A DNA stretch of 64,000 nt, taken from assembly GCA_947496555.1 (NCBI GenBank), contig CANMDH010000031.1, positions 1-64,000 of the forward strand, read 5' to 3'. Both the position numbers and the translations under genes were made by a program. The DNA is from an uncultured Aquimarina sp. Its GTDB lineage: Bacteria; Bacteroidota; Bacteroidia; Flavobacteriales; Flavobacteriaceae. The notes below the pieces were generated by a model. It saw nothing but the letters and a program-made list of their open reading frames with translations. It was not told where the DNA came from and did not search any database. Shown in pieces: positions 35,597 through 44,895 of this stretch (the stretch's first letter is position 1; each line of letters begins with the position of its first letter).

Positions 35597-37189
35597 ATGA
35601 AAAACACTAGCAATATTTTATTATCGGGCATAGTTGTCTTTTCGATGATATTTTCATCTTGTTCAGAAGGGTTAGACGATATTGATGGAAATCCAAGAAA
35701 TATAACTCAAGAGCAATTAGAGGTAGATTTTCAGAATGTTGGCTCACTATACAAACCGATGTTTGAAAACATTTATCAATACACACCGCCATGGTCTTTT
35801 CAGTTACAGCAGAATTTAAACGCAGATGTGTTTTCTGGATATATGACTAATCCACGACCATTTGTGGCAGGGGCTAATAATACAACTTATAATTTGGTAA
35901 GCGGTTGGAATAATTTTATCTGGAGCGTTCCATATTCTAATGTAATGAACAATGCTAAAACAATAGAAAATGAAACAAAAGATGAGTTTCCAGAATTGTT
36001 TGCAGTATCACAAATACTAAAGGTAACCGCAATGCATAGAGTCTCTGATGTTTTTGGTCCCATAGTGTATACCAAATTTGGAGAATCGGCTACTACAAGT
36101 GAGTATGATTCCCAACAAGAGGCTTATAATGCATTTTTCAGTGATCTCGAAGAAGCAATTCAGATTTTATCTGATAATATTGATAGCCCAAGGTTCACAG
36201 CATTTGATTTGTCATATGGTGGTAATTATGAAAATTGGATAAAATATGCCAATGCTCTTCGATTGCGTCTTGCGATTCGTATTTCTAAAGTAGATCCTAC
36301 TACAGCCAAAATGGAAGGTGAGAAATCTTTGAATCATCCTAACGGAGTTATTGAAACCAATGCAGATAGTTTTTTTGTTAACGGAACCCTGGATCATCCT
36401 GTAAAAACAATAAATAATTCTTGGGGAGATATACGTATGAATGCTTCTATGGAATCAATTCTTGTTGGATATGAAGATCCTAGAGTTGATAGCTATTTTG
36501 ACTCTTCGGAAGTTACTGAAGGAGAGTTTAAAGGAATAAGAAATGGATTATCCCTATTGCCAGGTTATGATGATGAACTTGCCCAGAAAGCGGATTATAT
36601 CGATTTTTCATTATTGGCAGATGATGTCTTAACACCTAGAGTACAACTTATGACTGCTGCCGAGGTATTTTTCTTAAAAGCAGAAGCCGCCTTGAGAGGA
36701 TGGTCAGGAGCCGGAACTGCTCAAGCTAATTATGAGCAAGGAATCACTACCTCATTTCAGCAATATAGTTTGGGCGGGTCATCAGATTATATAACCAACG
36801 CTATATTAACGCCCAAGGATTATGTGGACCCTGTGACTCCAACAAATAATATTGCTGCTCTAAGTACTATTACAATTGCATGGGATGAAGCCGCTACCAA
36901 CGAGGAAAAATTAGAACGTATTATCACCCAAAAATGGATTGCTATGTTCCCCGAGGGACAAGAAGCCTGGAGTGAATATAGACGCACTGGATATCCAAAG
37001 ATATTTCCAGTAGTGAGCAATCAAAGTGGAGGTGTTGTCGATACAGACCTTCAGATCCGTAGAATCCCCTTTGTAGATAGCGAATTACAAACCAATCCAG
37101 ATGGTGTGGCTGATGCAGTAAATAAGCTAGGTGGATCGGATAATGCGGGAACTCGACTTTGGTGGGATGTGCCCGGAGGAAATTTTTGA
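35597..37189 (+). CDS. SusD/RagB-family surface lipoprotein (chitooligosaccharide binding)
   Basis: The 530-residue lipoprotein (lipobox IFSSC, Cys22) belongs to the SusD-like 2 group. It has a TPR-rich fold with PWSFQLQQNLNADVFSGY, VSGWNNFIWSVPYSN, FGPIVYTKFGES, NWIKYANALRLRLAIRISKV, and ITQKWIAMFPEGQEAWSEYRRTGYP near the C-terminus, each typical of SusD proteins. It lies over SusC at the outer membrane to bind incoming glycans. It follows susC by 10 bases. A hairpin separates it from the GH18 lipoprotein gene downstream. Confidence 0.95.
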   Translation: MKNTSNILLSGIVVFSMIFSSCSEGLDDIDGNPRNITQEQLEVDFQNVGSLYKPMFENIYQYTPPWSFQLQQNLNADVFSGYMTNPRPFVAGANNTTYNLVSGWNNFIWSVPYSNVMNNAKTIENETKDEFPELFAVSQILKVTAMHRVSDVFGPIVYTKFGESATTSEYDSQQEAYNAFFSDLEEAIQILSDNIDSPRFTAFDLSYGGNYENWIKYANALRLRLAIRISKVDPTTAKMEGEKSLNHPNGVIETNADSFFVNGTLDHPVKTINNSWGDIRMNASMESILVGYEDPRVDSYFDSSEVTEGEFKGIRNGLSLLPGYDDELAQKADYIDFSLLADDVLTPRVQLMTAAEVFFLKAEAALRGWSGAGTAQANYEQGITTSFQQYSLGGSSDYITNAILTPKDYVDPVTPTNNIAALSTITIAWDEAATNEEKLERIITQKWIAMFPEGQEAWSEYRRTGYPKIFPVVSNQSGGVVDTDLQIRRIPFVDSELQTNPDGVADAVNKLGGSDNAGTRLWWDVPGGNF

Positions 37190-37215
37190 TTTGATTTGAA
37201 TTGCTATAAATCCTT

Positions 37216-37255
37216 AAAGAGGGAAATAGAAGTGAAAACTTATATTTCTCTCTTT
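37216..37255 (+). terminator. Hairpin between susD and the GH18 lipoprotein gene
   Basis: Arms AAAGAGGGAAATA (37216-37228) and TATTTCTCTCTTT (37243-37255) pair at 12 of 13 positions with a 14-base loop, followed by TTAC. It lies 26 bases after the susD stop, inside what otherwise looks like one operon, so it may be a partial terminator or processing site that lowers expression of the chitinase relative to SusCD. Confidence 0.6.
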
Positions 37256-37315
37256 TACCAATTAACTCCTCAGATATATATAAAAAGATTACCTAACACA
37301 AACATAACTTAAATC

Positions 37316-39172
37316 ATGGAACTACTTAAAAAAATTACCGTCGTCATACTATTGCACGTTTGTATGTTCTCTTGCACCAACGAAAGTTTCTTAGACAACA
37401 CTTCAGAAGTTGAGAATTCAGGAGAATTATCAGACGTAAACAAATCATCACTTACCGAGCCTATCGTTTTGGGATATTTTCCGTCCTGGTCCGAAAGCTG
37501 GACTACCACTGGTCAAGGATCAAAGTTAAGAGATATACCAGAGCATGTTACTCATGTGTTTTTGGCGTTTGCCAAACCTAACTTACGATACCAAAAAGGT
37601 TCTCTGGATATCACAAATACCGGAATCCAAACACCTTATGGTGGAGCAACTTTAAAAGAATCGGTTACTATATTAAAGTCCAAAGGTATCAAAGTGATTT
37701 TATCGGTGGGAGGCGAAACATACTGGGGATCTAATGCTGCATATGATATTGATTATCAACAAATAAAAGATCTTGTTGATGATATGGGATTTGAAGGAAT
37801 TGATTGGGATTTTGAACCCAACGGAAGCTTTGCCACGATCGGAGAACCAATTAATGTACAGCGATTTATTGATTTTTTTAATAATTCAAGAGCTATTATG
37901 CCAAAAGGGCAATATTTGCTCGCTTGTGCTCCGGCAGGTGTAGGGGCACTTGGAGGATTAAATAATGATGATCCCGCATCTCCCTATACATATAGTAAAA
38001 GAAATGCAGTTACAGGAGAATCTGATGCTAACTTGTATAATGCTACTTCACCCAATCAGGCTATTAGTTTATATGGATTTGCCACTACTGGACATATGAT
38101 ACCAGTTATGAATGCCGTTGGAGATAAAATTGATTTAATTGCCTATCAAGGGTATAATACGGGTGCGGCAAGCAATAGAAAAATTATGTATGATGCTTAT
38201 AGACATTATGCAAATCAATATGGATTTTCTCTGGCAGCCGGAACACATTATCCCAATGAACCTTGGGGGCCTTATTATACCTATACCTACCAAACTGTAG
38301 CGGATCTTTCTGGGCACATTTCGGCAAATAACTCTAGTAATGATGGTATTATGATCTGGCAACTATTGTTAGGAGATGGTACTTCTTCAGCATACGGGTA
38401 TCTTCATGTGGCAAGCCAGGTACTTGGCGGAGTTTCGCAATCTCAAGCTATTGTAAATGCAGAAAATTATCCCGAATCCCCATATTCCGGAGGCGGAAAT
38501 GGTGGCGGTGGTGGCGGTAGTGGTACCGGTTGTGATTCAGCGCAATGGATAGCTACTACGGCATATACCGCTGGACAAGAAACCGTATATCAAAATAAGC
38601 TTTATCGAGCAAAATGGTGGACTCAAGGAGATGTTCCGCCTTCTAATACAGGAGATGGAAAACCATGGGAATTTGTTAATGATTGTGGAAACGGTGGTGG
38701 AGGCACAGGGAATGAAGCACCCTCAGTAAATATAACAGCACCCTCAAATAATTCTATAGTAACCGAAGGTACCACCATTACAATAACTGCAAATGCTTCT
38801 GATAGTGATGGAAATGTAACCAAAGTAGAATTCTTTCAAGGAAGCATAAAACTGGGAGAAGATACTTCAAATCCATATGAATATAGTTGGACAAATGTAT
38901 CTTCTGGTGGTTATAGTATTACTGCCATAGCTACAGATAATTTAGGAGCTACCACAACTTCTTCCGCAATTGCGATAACGGTTCAATCGTCAGGCGGAGG
39001 TAACGGGGGCTCTTGTAACGGAGTAGCATCCTGGGAACCATATCCTAAGGTATATAATCAAGGAGATCGTACTGTATATCAAGGAACCCTATATGAAGCA
39101 CAAACAGGTCCTATTTGGGTAACTCCGGGAAGTGGAGAACACTGGTGGAAAACCATAGGAAGCTGTAATTAA
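37316..39172 (+). CDS. GH18 chitinase lipoprotein with two chitin-binding modules
   Basis: The 618-residue lipoprotein (MFSC, Cys20) has a GH18 domain at about 45-395. The catalytic DxxDxDxE is FEGIDWDFE, with Asp163, Asp165 and acid Glu167; the first Asp is Glu160. A Gly-rich linker follows, then a CBM5/12-type module (about 405-458, with YRAKWWTQGD), a bacterial Ig-like domain (about 466-557) and a second CBM5/12-like module (566-618, LYEAQTG). No T9SS sorting domain, so it is anchored by lipid, probably at the surface next to SusCD. It corresponds to the locus-associated ChiB-like enzyme of F. johnsoniae in role; identity is inferred. Confidence 0.93.
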   Translation: MELLKKITVVILLHVCMFSCTNESFLDNTSEVENSGELSDVNKSSLTEPIVLGYFPSWSESWTTTGQGSKLRDIPEHVTHVFLAFAKPNLRYQKGSLDITNTGIQTPYGGATLKESVTILKSKGIKVILSVGGETYWGSNAAYDIDYQQIKDLVDDMGFEGIDWDFEPNGSFATIGEPINVQRFIDFFNNSRAIMPKGQYLLACAPAGVGALGGLNNDDPASPYTYSKRNAVTGESDANLYNATSPNQAISLYGFATTGHMIPVMNAVGDKIDLIAYQGYNTGAASNRKIMYDAYRHYANQYGFSLAAGTHYPNEPWGPYYTYTYQTVADLSGHISANNSSNDGIMIWQLLLGDGTSSAYGYLHVASQVLGGVSQSQAIVNAENYPESPYSGGGNGGGGGGSGTGCDSAQWIATTAYTAGQETVYQNKLYRAKWWTQGDVPPSNTGDGKPWEFVNDCGNGGGGTGNEAPSVNITAPSNNSIVTEGTTITITANASDSDGNVTKVEFFQGSIKLGEDTSNPYEYSWTNVSSGGYSITAIATDNLGATTTSSAIAITVQSSGGGNGGSCNGVASWEPYPKVYNQGDRTVYQGTLYEAQTGPIWVTPGSGEHWWKTIGSCN

Positions 39173-39205
39173 GAAGTTTTCACACAAGTTAGTTTTTAAT
39201 TGTCG

Positions 39206-39249
39206 AAAACCCTGGTAATAGCAATGTGGCTGCTATTGTTGGGGTTTTC
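39206..39249. terminator. Bidirectional terminator between convergent genes
   Basis: Stem AATAGCA (39217-39223)/TGCTATT (39231-39237), extended by AAAACCC pairing with GGGGTTTT (to 39248), with a T-rich tract. It follows the chitinase stop by 34 bases and overlaps the stop region of the opposing FG-GAP gene, which ends at 39233. Confidence 0.75.
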
Positions 39250-42200
39250 TTAGTTTAAAATCCCATTTAATAAGTTTTAACTCCTCATTTTTATTCATAA
39301 GAATGATATAGGGCTCATTTTTGATGTTTATAAACTCGATTCCTTTAGTTTGAAGGCTTTGAAGTGTATTTGGAAGCAGAGATGATACCGTAAAATCGTC
39401 TTTTTTACCATTACCTAATAAAAAATACCCTTTAGAAGCATCATATCGAATGGTTTCAACTTCGGCTTGGTATAGAGAACCAATTCCGAAGACATCTATG
39501 TTTCTATCTGAATTGAAATCCGAAACCAAAAAATCGGTAGTAGGACCAAATTGAGCAACTTTTGGTAGTTCCTGAATGTCAAAAGAACCATTCCCTTTAT
39601 TCATTAGTACCAGACTACTAAAGTTGTTTGCAGTATAGTGTGTAGCTTCTTCAAGATTCTGATTACCATAAATTTCTACCAAAGAGGCAGAAGAAAACTC
39701 CTTATAAGTCTTAAATTTTTGAGTGAGACCAGGGATTTGTTCTGAGGAACATTCTTTACCTCTTACAGGTACTAAAACACCTTCTTTAGAGGTTGCACTT
39801 AGGATGATGTCAAAACTACCATTGTCATCAAAATCTTTGGCATAAATATGCAGCGGTTTGTTTTGATCAGGCTTAAATTTATTATTTTGACCTAAGTTTC
39901 CAACCAAATAGTCCATATCCCCATCTTGATCAAGATCTGTGGGCAGAATTTTAAAATACCATCCCAAATGATTATTTAGATCTTGATTTTTTGATTTGAT
40001 AAAATTTCCGTCAATATTATCAAAAATTTGAACTGGCATCCATTCACCAACTACCAGGAGATCTTCATCACCATCCTGATCATAATCAGAAAAGATGGCA
40101 TCGGTTACGATTCTCAGTTCGTTAAGCCCTTCTGATATTTTGGAAGTAACATCGATGAACTTTCCATTTTCATTTTTTAGCAAGTGGGAGGGATAGGATA
40201 AAGGATATTTTCCAGGAATCACCCCTCCACCAATAAAAAGATCAAGATCTCCATCGGTATCAAAATCAGTAATTGCTACAGTAGCTGAAGTTGAAAGTAT
40301 TTTGGGTAGAACCTCTTTTCTGCTGAAATTACCTTTTCCATCATTTTCATACACCCTATCCTGAAGCCATGAACTTTGAAGTTTATCTTCGTAACTTCCA
40401 GAGGCAACATAAAGGTCCTGATCACCATCATTATCCATATCAAAAAAAAGTGCCTTATTATCTTCATAATTGATATCGTTTCCGAATGTTTTTACACTTG
40501 ATTGCCTAAAAGAATCGTCTTTGTTCTGAATATAAAGCTGGGCAGAAGCACCCTTGGCATTACCTACAAAAAAATCATCTTTTCCATCATTATTTACATC
40601 TGCTACCGCCAATGCGGCACCTTTTTCACTTTGTTTTTGCGGTAGAAGCAATTGTAAACTATAATCATCAAAAGGTCGTTCTTTGTTTTTATAACTTATT
40701 CCGAATTTCTTGGCATCCAAAATACTTAAAGGTTGAGCTTCCTTTTCAATGACCACATTGTTTATTTGACTTTTATCACGATGGTCTATAATTAGGTTTT
40801 GGTTGCTAGGTACATCAAAAAATCTACTTACGGTTCCTTGTGGCCATCGTATGATTATACTATCTATAGCATTCGTTTTTTCTACCCCAAAATGCAATTT
40901 ATTGGTAACCGATGATTGAAATCCTCTGCTCGTATATAATTTTTTTAGTTGCTTTTGATCTTTGGTATAAACAGTTACACTTGTCCCAATTCCATTAGGG
41001 TTATTATCATTTCCGGTAAGGGAAAGCGAGATAAAATTATTGGTTTGGTTGTTTTTATAGATGCTTGCGACTTCGGATTGATTATTAAGGATCAAATCCA
41101 AATCTCCATCATTATCAAGATCAGCATAAGCAACCCCATTAGAATTTACCTTTTGATCTAATCCCCATTGTTCCTCTGTTGAAGAGAAGGTAAAATTACC
41201 TTTATTCACGAACATCCTATTTTTTAATTTTGCAGAGGGCATCATAGTAATGGCTTCTTCAAGGGTTACTTTTTTTCGGTTACGAATATTATTCTTCATT
41301 TGATTTCTAAAATCCTGGTTGGATAAATCATGTTCGATTCCGTTGGTAACAAACAGATCATTAAAACCATCATTATCAAAATCTGCTAGAAGAGGTGCCC
41401 AACTCCAATCTGTTTTTGCAATGCCTGCCATTTGTCCAATTTCGCTGTAAACTCCATTACCCAGATTGAGCTGCAACATATTGGCCATATACTGATGGTG
41501 ATATCCAATTGAAACAAGGTAATTGAAGTTTTCTGTACTCATGGTGGCCATATTTTCTTTACTTCTTTTATGGTCATCGGCGAGCATATCCAAGACGATG
41601 AGGTCGGGTTTTAGATCGTTATTGATATCGGCATAATCCGAACCCATACTATTGGCTGTGATATGATTAAAAACCTCTAAGACTTTATTAGTAAAAGTCC
41701 CATCTTGGTTATTAATATAAAGAAAGTCTGGTTCTAAAAAATCGTTGGCAACGTACACATCGGGCCAATGATCATCGTTAAAATCACCTATAGAAGCACT
41801 TAATCCCCAAGCTTTATTAAGAATCCCCGATTTGGCTGTAATATCTTTAAATTTTCCCTTAACATTTTCGAATAATTTATCTGTACTTTCCGGATGAATA
41901 TTGGATTGAATTTTGGGATCTACGGTTACATTATTATTAAAATCGGGGCGATGATTTACAAGATACATATCCAGATCCCCATCTTTATCAAAATCAAAAT
42001 AATAAGCTTGTGTAGTGTAGGCTTCAGAATCCAAGCCGTAATTTTTGGCTTTTTCTAGAAACGTACCATTTCTTTGATTGATGTAGAGTTTATTTTTTCT
42101 GGCTTGTTTATTTTGTAAAGAACCTGATTTACAAACATAAATATCCAACCAACCATCTGCATTAATGTCAATCATAGAAATTCCTGTGGTCCATCCTTCA

Positions 42201-42547
42201 TTATCTGCAACGCCTGCTTTTTCTGTAATATCTTCAAAAACAAAATTACCCTTGTTGAGATATAGCTTGTTGCTGTTTTGGTTTGAACCGAAGTAAAGAT
42301 CCTCAAGCCCATCATTATTTATGTCACCAACAGCGATTCCTCCTCCGTTATAAATATATGAGTAATTGAGAAAATTAAAATGAAGTGTCTCTATAATGGT
42401 GTTCTTAAAATTAACATTTGTATGAGATTCGGGAAGTTTTTCAAACAAAAAGCTTCGATTATGGGCTGCCAAATCCTGGCTTTCTTTTTGCTCCTTGGTA
42501 CAACCAACAAGAGCAAATAATGCAAGTACGTATATTTTGTTGAGCAT
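39233..42547 (-). CDS. Large FG-GAP/VCBS-repeat lipoprotein with ASPIC/UnbV domain
   Basis: The 1104-residue lipoprotein (FALVGC, Cys16) has many FG-GAP repeats of the form DINNDGLEDLYFGSN, DFDKDGDLDMYLVNH and DLDNDGDLDLILNN, whose D-x-D-x-D-x-x-D loops bind calcium in beta-propellers. An ASPIC/UnbV domain lies at about 510-590 (GIGTSVTVY, SIIIRWPQGTVS). A second propeller set follows, including DVNNDGKDDFFVGNA and DFDTDGDLDLFIGGG. CRTAC1-like proteins of this kind are often found near SusCD pairs in Bacteroidetes, with unproven roles. Convergent with the chitinase gene, divergent from nagB. Confidence 0.9.
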   Translation of the reverse strand: MLNKIYVLALFALVGCTKEQKESQDLAAHNRSFLFEKLPESHTNVNFKNTIIETLHFNFLNYSYIYNGGGIAVGDINNDGLEDLYFGSNQNSNKLYLNKGNFVFEDITEKAGVADNEGWTTGISMIDINADGWLDIYVCKSGSLQNKQARKNKLYINQRNGTFLEKAKNYGLDSEAYTTQAYYFDFDKDGDLDMYLVNHRPDFNNNVTVDPKIQSNIHPESTDKLFENVKGKFKDITAKSGILNKAWGLSASIGDFNDDHWPDVYVANDFLEPDFLYINNQDGTFTNKVLEVFNHITANSMGSDYADINNDLKPDLIVLDMLADDHKRSKENMATMSTENFNYLVSIGYHHQYMANMLQLNLGNGVYSEIGQMAGIAKTDWSWAPLLADFDNDGFNDLFVTNGIEHDLSNQDFRNQMKNNIRNRKKVTLEEAITMMPSAKLKNRMFVNKGNFTFSSTEEQWGLDQKVNSNGVAYADLDNDGDLDLILNNQSEVASIYKNNQTNNFISLSLTGNDNNPNGIGTSVTVYTKDQKQLKKLYTSRGFQSSVTNKLHFGVEKTNAIDSIIIRWPQGTVSRFFDVPSNQNLIIDHRDKSQINNVVIEKEAQPLSILDAKKFGISYKNKERPFDDYSLQLLLPQKQSEKGAALAVADVNNDGKDDFFVGNAKGASAQLYIQNKDDSFRQSSVKTFGNDINYEDNKALFFDMDNDGDQDLYVASGSYEDKLQSSWLQDRVYENDGKGNFSRKEVLPKILSTSATVAITDFDTDGDLDLFIGGGVIPGKYPLSYPSHLLKNENGKFIDVTSKISEGLNELRIVTDAIFSDYDQDGDEDLLVVGEWMPVQIFDNIDGNFIKSKNQDLNNHLGWYFKILPTDLDQDGDMDYLVGNLGQNNKFKPDQNKPLHIYAKDFDDNGSFDIILSATSKEGVLVPVRGKECSSEQIPGLTQKFKTYKEFSSASLVEIYGNQNLEEATHYTANNFSSLVLMNKGNGSFDIQELPKVAQFGPTTDFLVSDFNSDRNIDVFGIGSLYQAEVETIRYDASKGYFLLGNGKKDDFTVSSLLPNTLQSLQTKGIEFINIKNEPYIILMNKNEELKLIKWDFKLRKPQQ

Positions 42548-42912
42548 TGTTTTTTATGTGAGTTTTTGGTAACTTTATGTAAATGGAATGGAGGACATAT
42601 CCAGTCAATATTTTAAGGTAAAAAAACATTTTTTTGATCTTCAATTTATCCTCTCAATAACATTCTTTTGTCGACAAACAACTTGATTTTGATGAAAACC
42701 GGTTGCTCTTTTTTCTTAAGTATAAGTTAACAATAATTGTTTTCAATTTTTAGTAGTCAAAAACAGAATCATTTTATATCAAACCATACAATTGTTTTTT
42801 TAGGTCATTTATAATTCCTTTTATGTCATCTGTCGAAAAACTTTTCATAAAAATGATATAGATGATAGCTTCAATTTCTATAAGCTGTTAAACAACTAAT
42901 TTAAGTTAAAAA
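42548..42912. promoter_or_regulatory. Divergent intergenic region between the FG-GAP gene and nagB
   Basis: This 365-base gap carries both promoters. It holds a perfect 12-bp palindrome TTTGTCGACAAA (42667-42678) and a second TGTCGA half-site near 42831-42836, about 80 bases upstream of nagB, which may be operator sites. No convincing TAnnTTTG element was found for nagB. No small gene or RNA was recognised. Confidence 0.4.
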
Positions 42913-44886
42913 ATGAATTTAGAGGCCCAATATGATCATGCGTTGAACCAGAACAATTCTGTGCCATATTACAAGGATATTACCTATCGTGAAGCAGGTA
43001 AGTTTGAGGAAACTCGATTCGAAAAAATACATAATGTAATTTTTAAAAGTTCTGACTTTGCTTCGGTTATAATTGCTCAGGAAATAGCTAATTTGATCAA
43101 AAAAAAGCAGGAAAAGCAAGAGTTTTGTGTTTTGGGGCTGGCTACTGGTTCATCTCCGATCAAGGTATATGAGGAATTGGTACGAATGCATAAGGAAGAA
43201 AACCTAAGTTTTGCCAATGTGATTACTTTCAACTTAGATGAATATTATCCAATGGATAAAAATGATGTACAGAGTTATCATTATTTTATGCACCAACATT
43301 TATTTGATCATATAGATATTCTACCAGAAAATATTCATATACCAAATGGAGCTGTTTCCCAGGAAGATCTTCATCAATATTGTATCGATTACGAACTAAA
43401 AATTAACTCTTTTGGGGGATTGGATTTTCAACTATTGGGGATAGGGAGAACGGGGCATATTGGTTTCAATGAACCAGGTTCTCATTATAATTCGGTAACA
43501 AGAAACATCACTTTGGATCATTTAACACGTTCGGATGCGGCTCCGGCATTTTTTGGGATTGATAATGTTCCTAAAAGAGCCATTACTATGGGAATTGGAA
43601 CTATCAAGAAGGCTACCCGAATCGTGATTATGGCATGGGGACACAAGAAAGCTGAAGTTGTAAAACAAACCATCGAAGGAGAGATATCGGCAAATATACC
43701 GGCTACGTATCTTCAACGTCATAACAATACTACTTTTGTTTTGGATCAGGAGGCCTCAGAGGAGCTAACTCGAATTAAAACTCCTTGGTTGGTTGGGCCT
43801 TGCCGTTGGAACGAAAAACTTAAGAGTAAAGCAATTGTATGGTTAAGTCATCAGGTTCAAAAGCCGGTTCTAAAATTAGCCGAAAAGGATTACAATGACC
43901 ATGGTATGTCCAGTCTTCTGGCAGAAGAAGGATCATCTTATGATCTGAACATCAAAATGTTTAACACCTTACAACATACTATTACCGGTTGGCCGGGCGG
44001 AAAACCAAATGCAGATGATACCAACCGACCCGAAAGAAATGTACCGCACAAAAAAAGAGTGCTAATCTTAAGTCCACATCCAGATGATGATGTGATCTCG
44101 ATGGGAGGGACCTTTCTGCGGTTAGTAGAGCAACAACATTCGGTTCACATAGCTTATCAAACGTCTGGTAATATTGCAGTATCTGATGAAGAAGCGATGA
44201 AGTATGCAGAAGTAATAAAAAATATACAGTCTGAAGCTGAAAATGAAGAGAAGATAAGTACGATTTTGAAAGATTTAAAAACCAAACAAAAGGATAGTAT
44301 TGATTCTCCCGAAGTTAGAAACCTTAAAGGATCAATACGCAGAGGAGAATCCTTGGGAGCAACACGTTTTTTTGGACTTCCGGATGCTTATGTACACTTC
44401 TTGGATTTACCATTTTACGAAACTGGTACGGTAAAAAAGAAACCTTTTTCAAAAAAAGATGTAGCCATTACAACAAAGCTAATTAAGGAAATAAAACCGC
44501 ATCAGATTTTCGCTGCGGGAGATTTAGCAGATCCTCATGGTACCCATAAAGTTTGTTTGGATATTCTTTTTAAATCATTAGAAGTGCTAAAAGAGGAAGA
44601 TTTTATGAAAGACTGTTGGGTGTGGTTGTATCGCGGGGCATGGCAAGAATGGGATATTCATGATATCGAAATGGCAGTTCCGTTAAGTCCTGATGAAGTT
44701 TTGAAAAAAAGAAAGGCAATCTTCTTTCACCAATCTCAAAAAGACGGAGTAATGTTTCAAGGAGATGATTCGAGAGAATTTTGGGTTAGGGCAGAGGAGC
44801 GCAATCAACAAACCGCAAAAAAATACCACCAATTAGGATTGGCAGATTATGCTGCTATAGAGGCATTTAAGCGATATCATTTTTAA
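42913..44886 (+). CDS. nagB: Glucosamine-6-phosphate deaminase fused to a PIG-L-like domain
   Basis: The 657-residue protein turns glucosamine-6-phosphate into fructose-6-phosphate and ammonia, the exit of GlcNAc catabolism. The N-terminal NagB domain (about 50-300) contains LGLATGSSPIKVYEEL, FNLDEYYP and the catalytic GIGRTGHIGFNEPG (residues 176-189, His182). A C-terminal LmbE/PIG-L-type domain (about 383-640) contains LSPHPDDDVISMGG and DPHGTHK, resembling its metal site. This long form is the usual one in Bacteroidetes. The GH20 gene follows by 9 bases. Placement inside the chitin locus supports the call. Confidence 0.93.
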   Translation: MNLEAQYDHALNQNNSVPYYKDITYREAGKFEETRFEKIHNVIFKSSDFASVIIAQEIANLIKKKQEKQEFCVLGLATGSSPIKVYEELVRMHKEENLSFANVITFNLDEYYPMDKNDVQSYHYFMHQHLFDHIDILPENIHIPNGAVSQEDLHQYCIDYELKINSFGGLDFQLLGIGRTGHIGFNEPGSHYNSVTRNITLDHLTRSDAAPAFFGIDNVPKRAITMGIGTIKKATRIVIMAWGHKKAEVVKQTIEGEISANIPATYLQRHNNTTFVLDQEASEELTRIKTPWLVGPCRWNEKLKSKAIVWLSHQVQKPVLKLAEKDYNDHGMSSLLAEEGSSYDLNIKMFNTLQHTITGWPGGKPNADDTNRPERNVPHKKRVLILSPHPDDDVISMGGTFLRLVEQQHSVHIAYQTSGNIAVSDEEAMKYAEVIKNIQSEAENEEKISTILKDLKTKQKDSIDSPEVRNLKGSIRRGESLGATRFFGLPDAYVHFLDLPFYETGTVKKKPFSKKDVAITTKLIKEIKPHQIFAAGDLADPHGTHKVCLDILFKSLEVLKEEDFMKDCWVWLYRGAWQEWDIHDIEMAVPLSPDEVLKKRKAIFFHQSQKDGVMFQGDDSREFWVRAEERNQQTAKKYHQLGLADYAAIEAFKRYHF

Positions 44887-44895
44887 AAATGTTGG

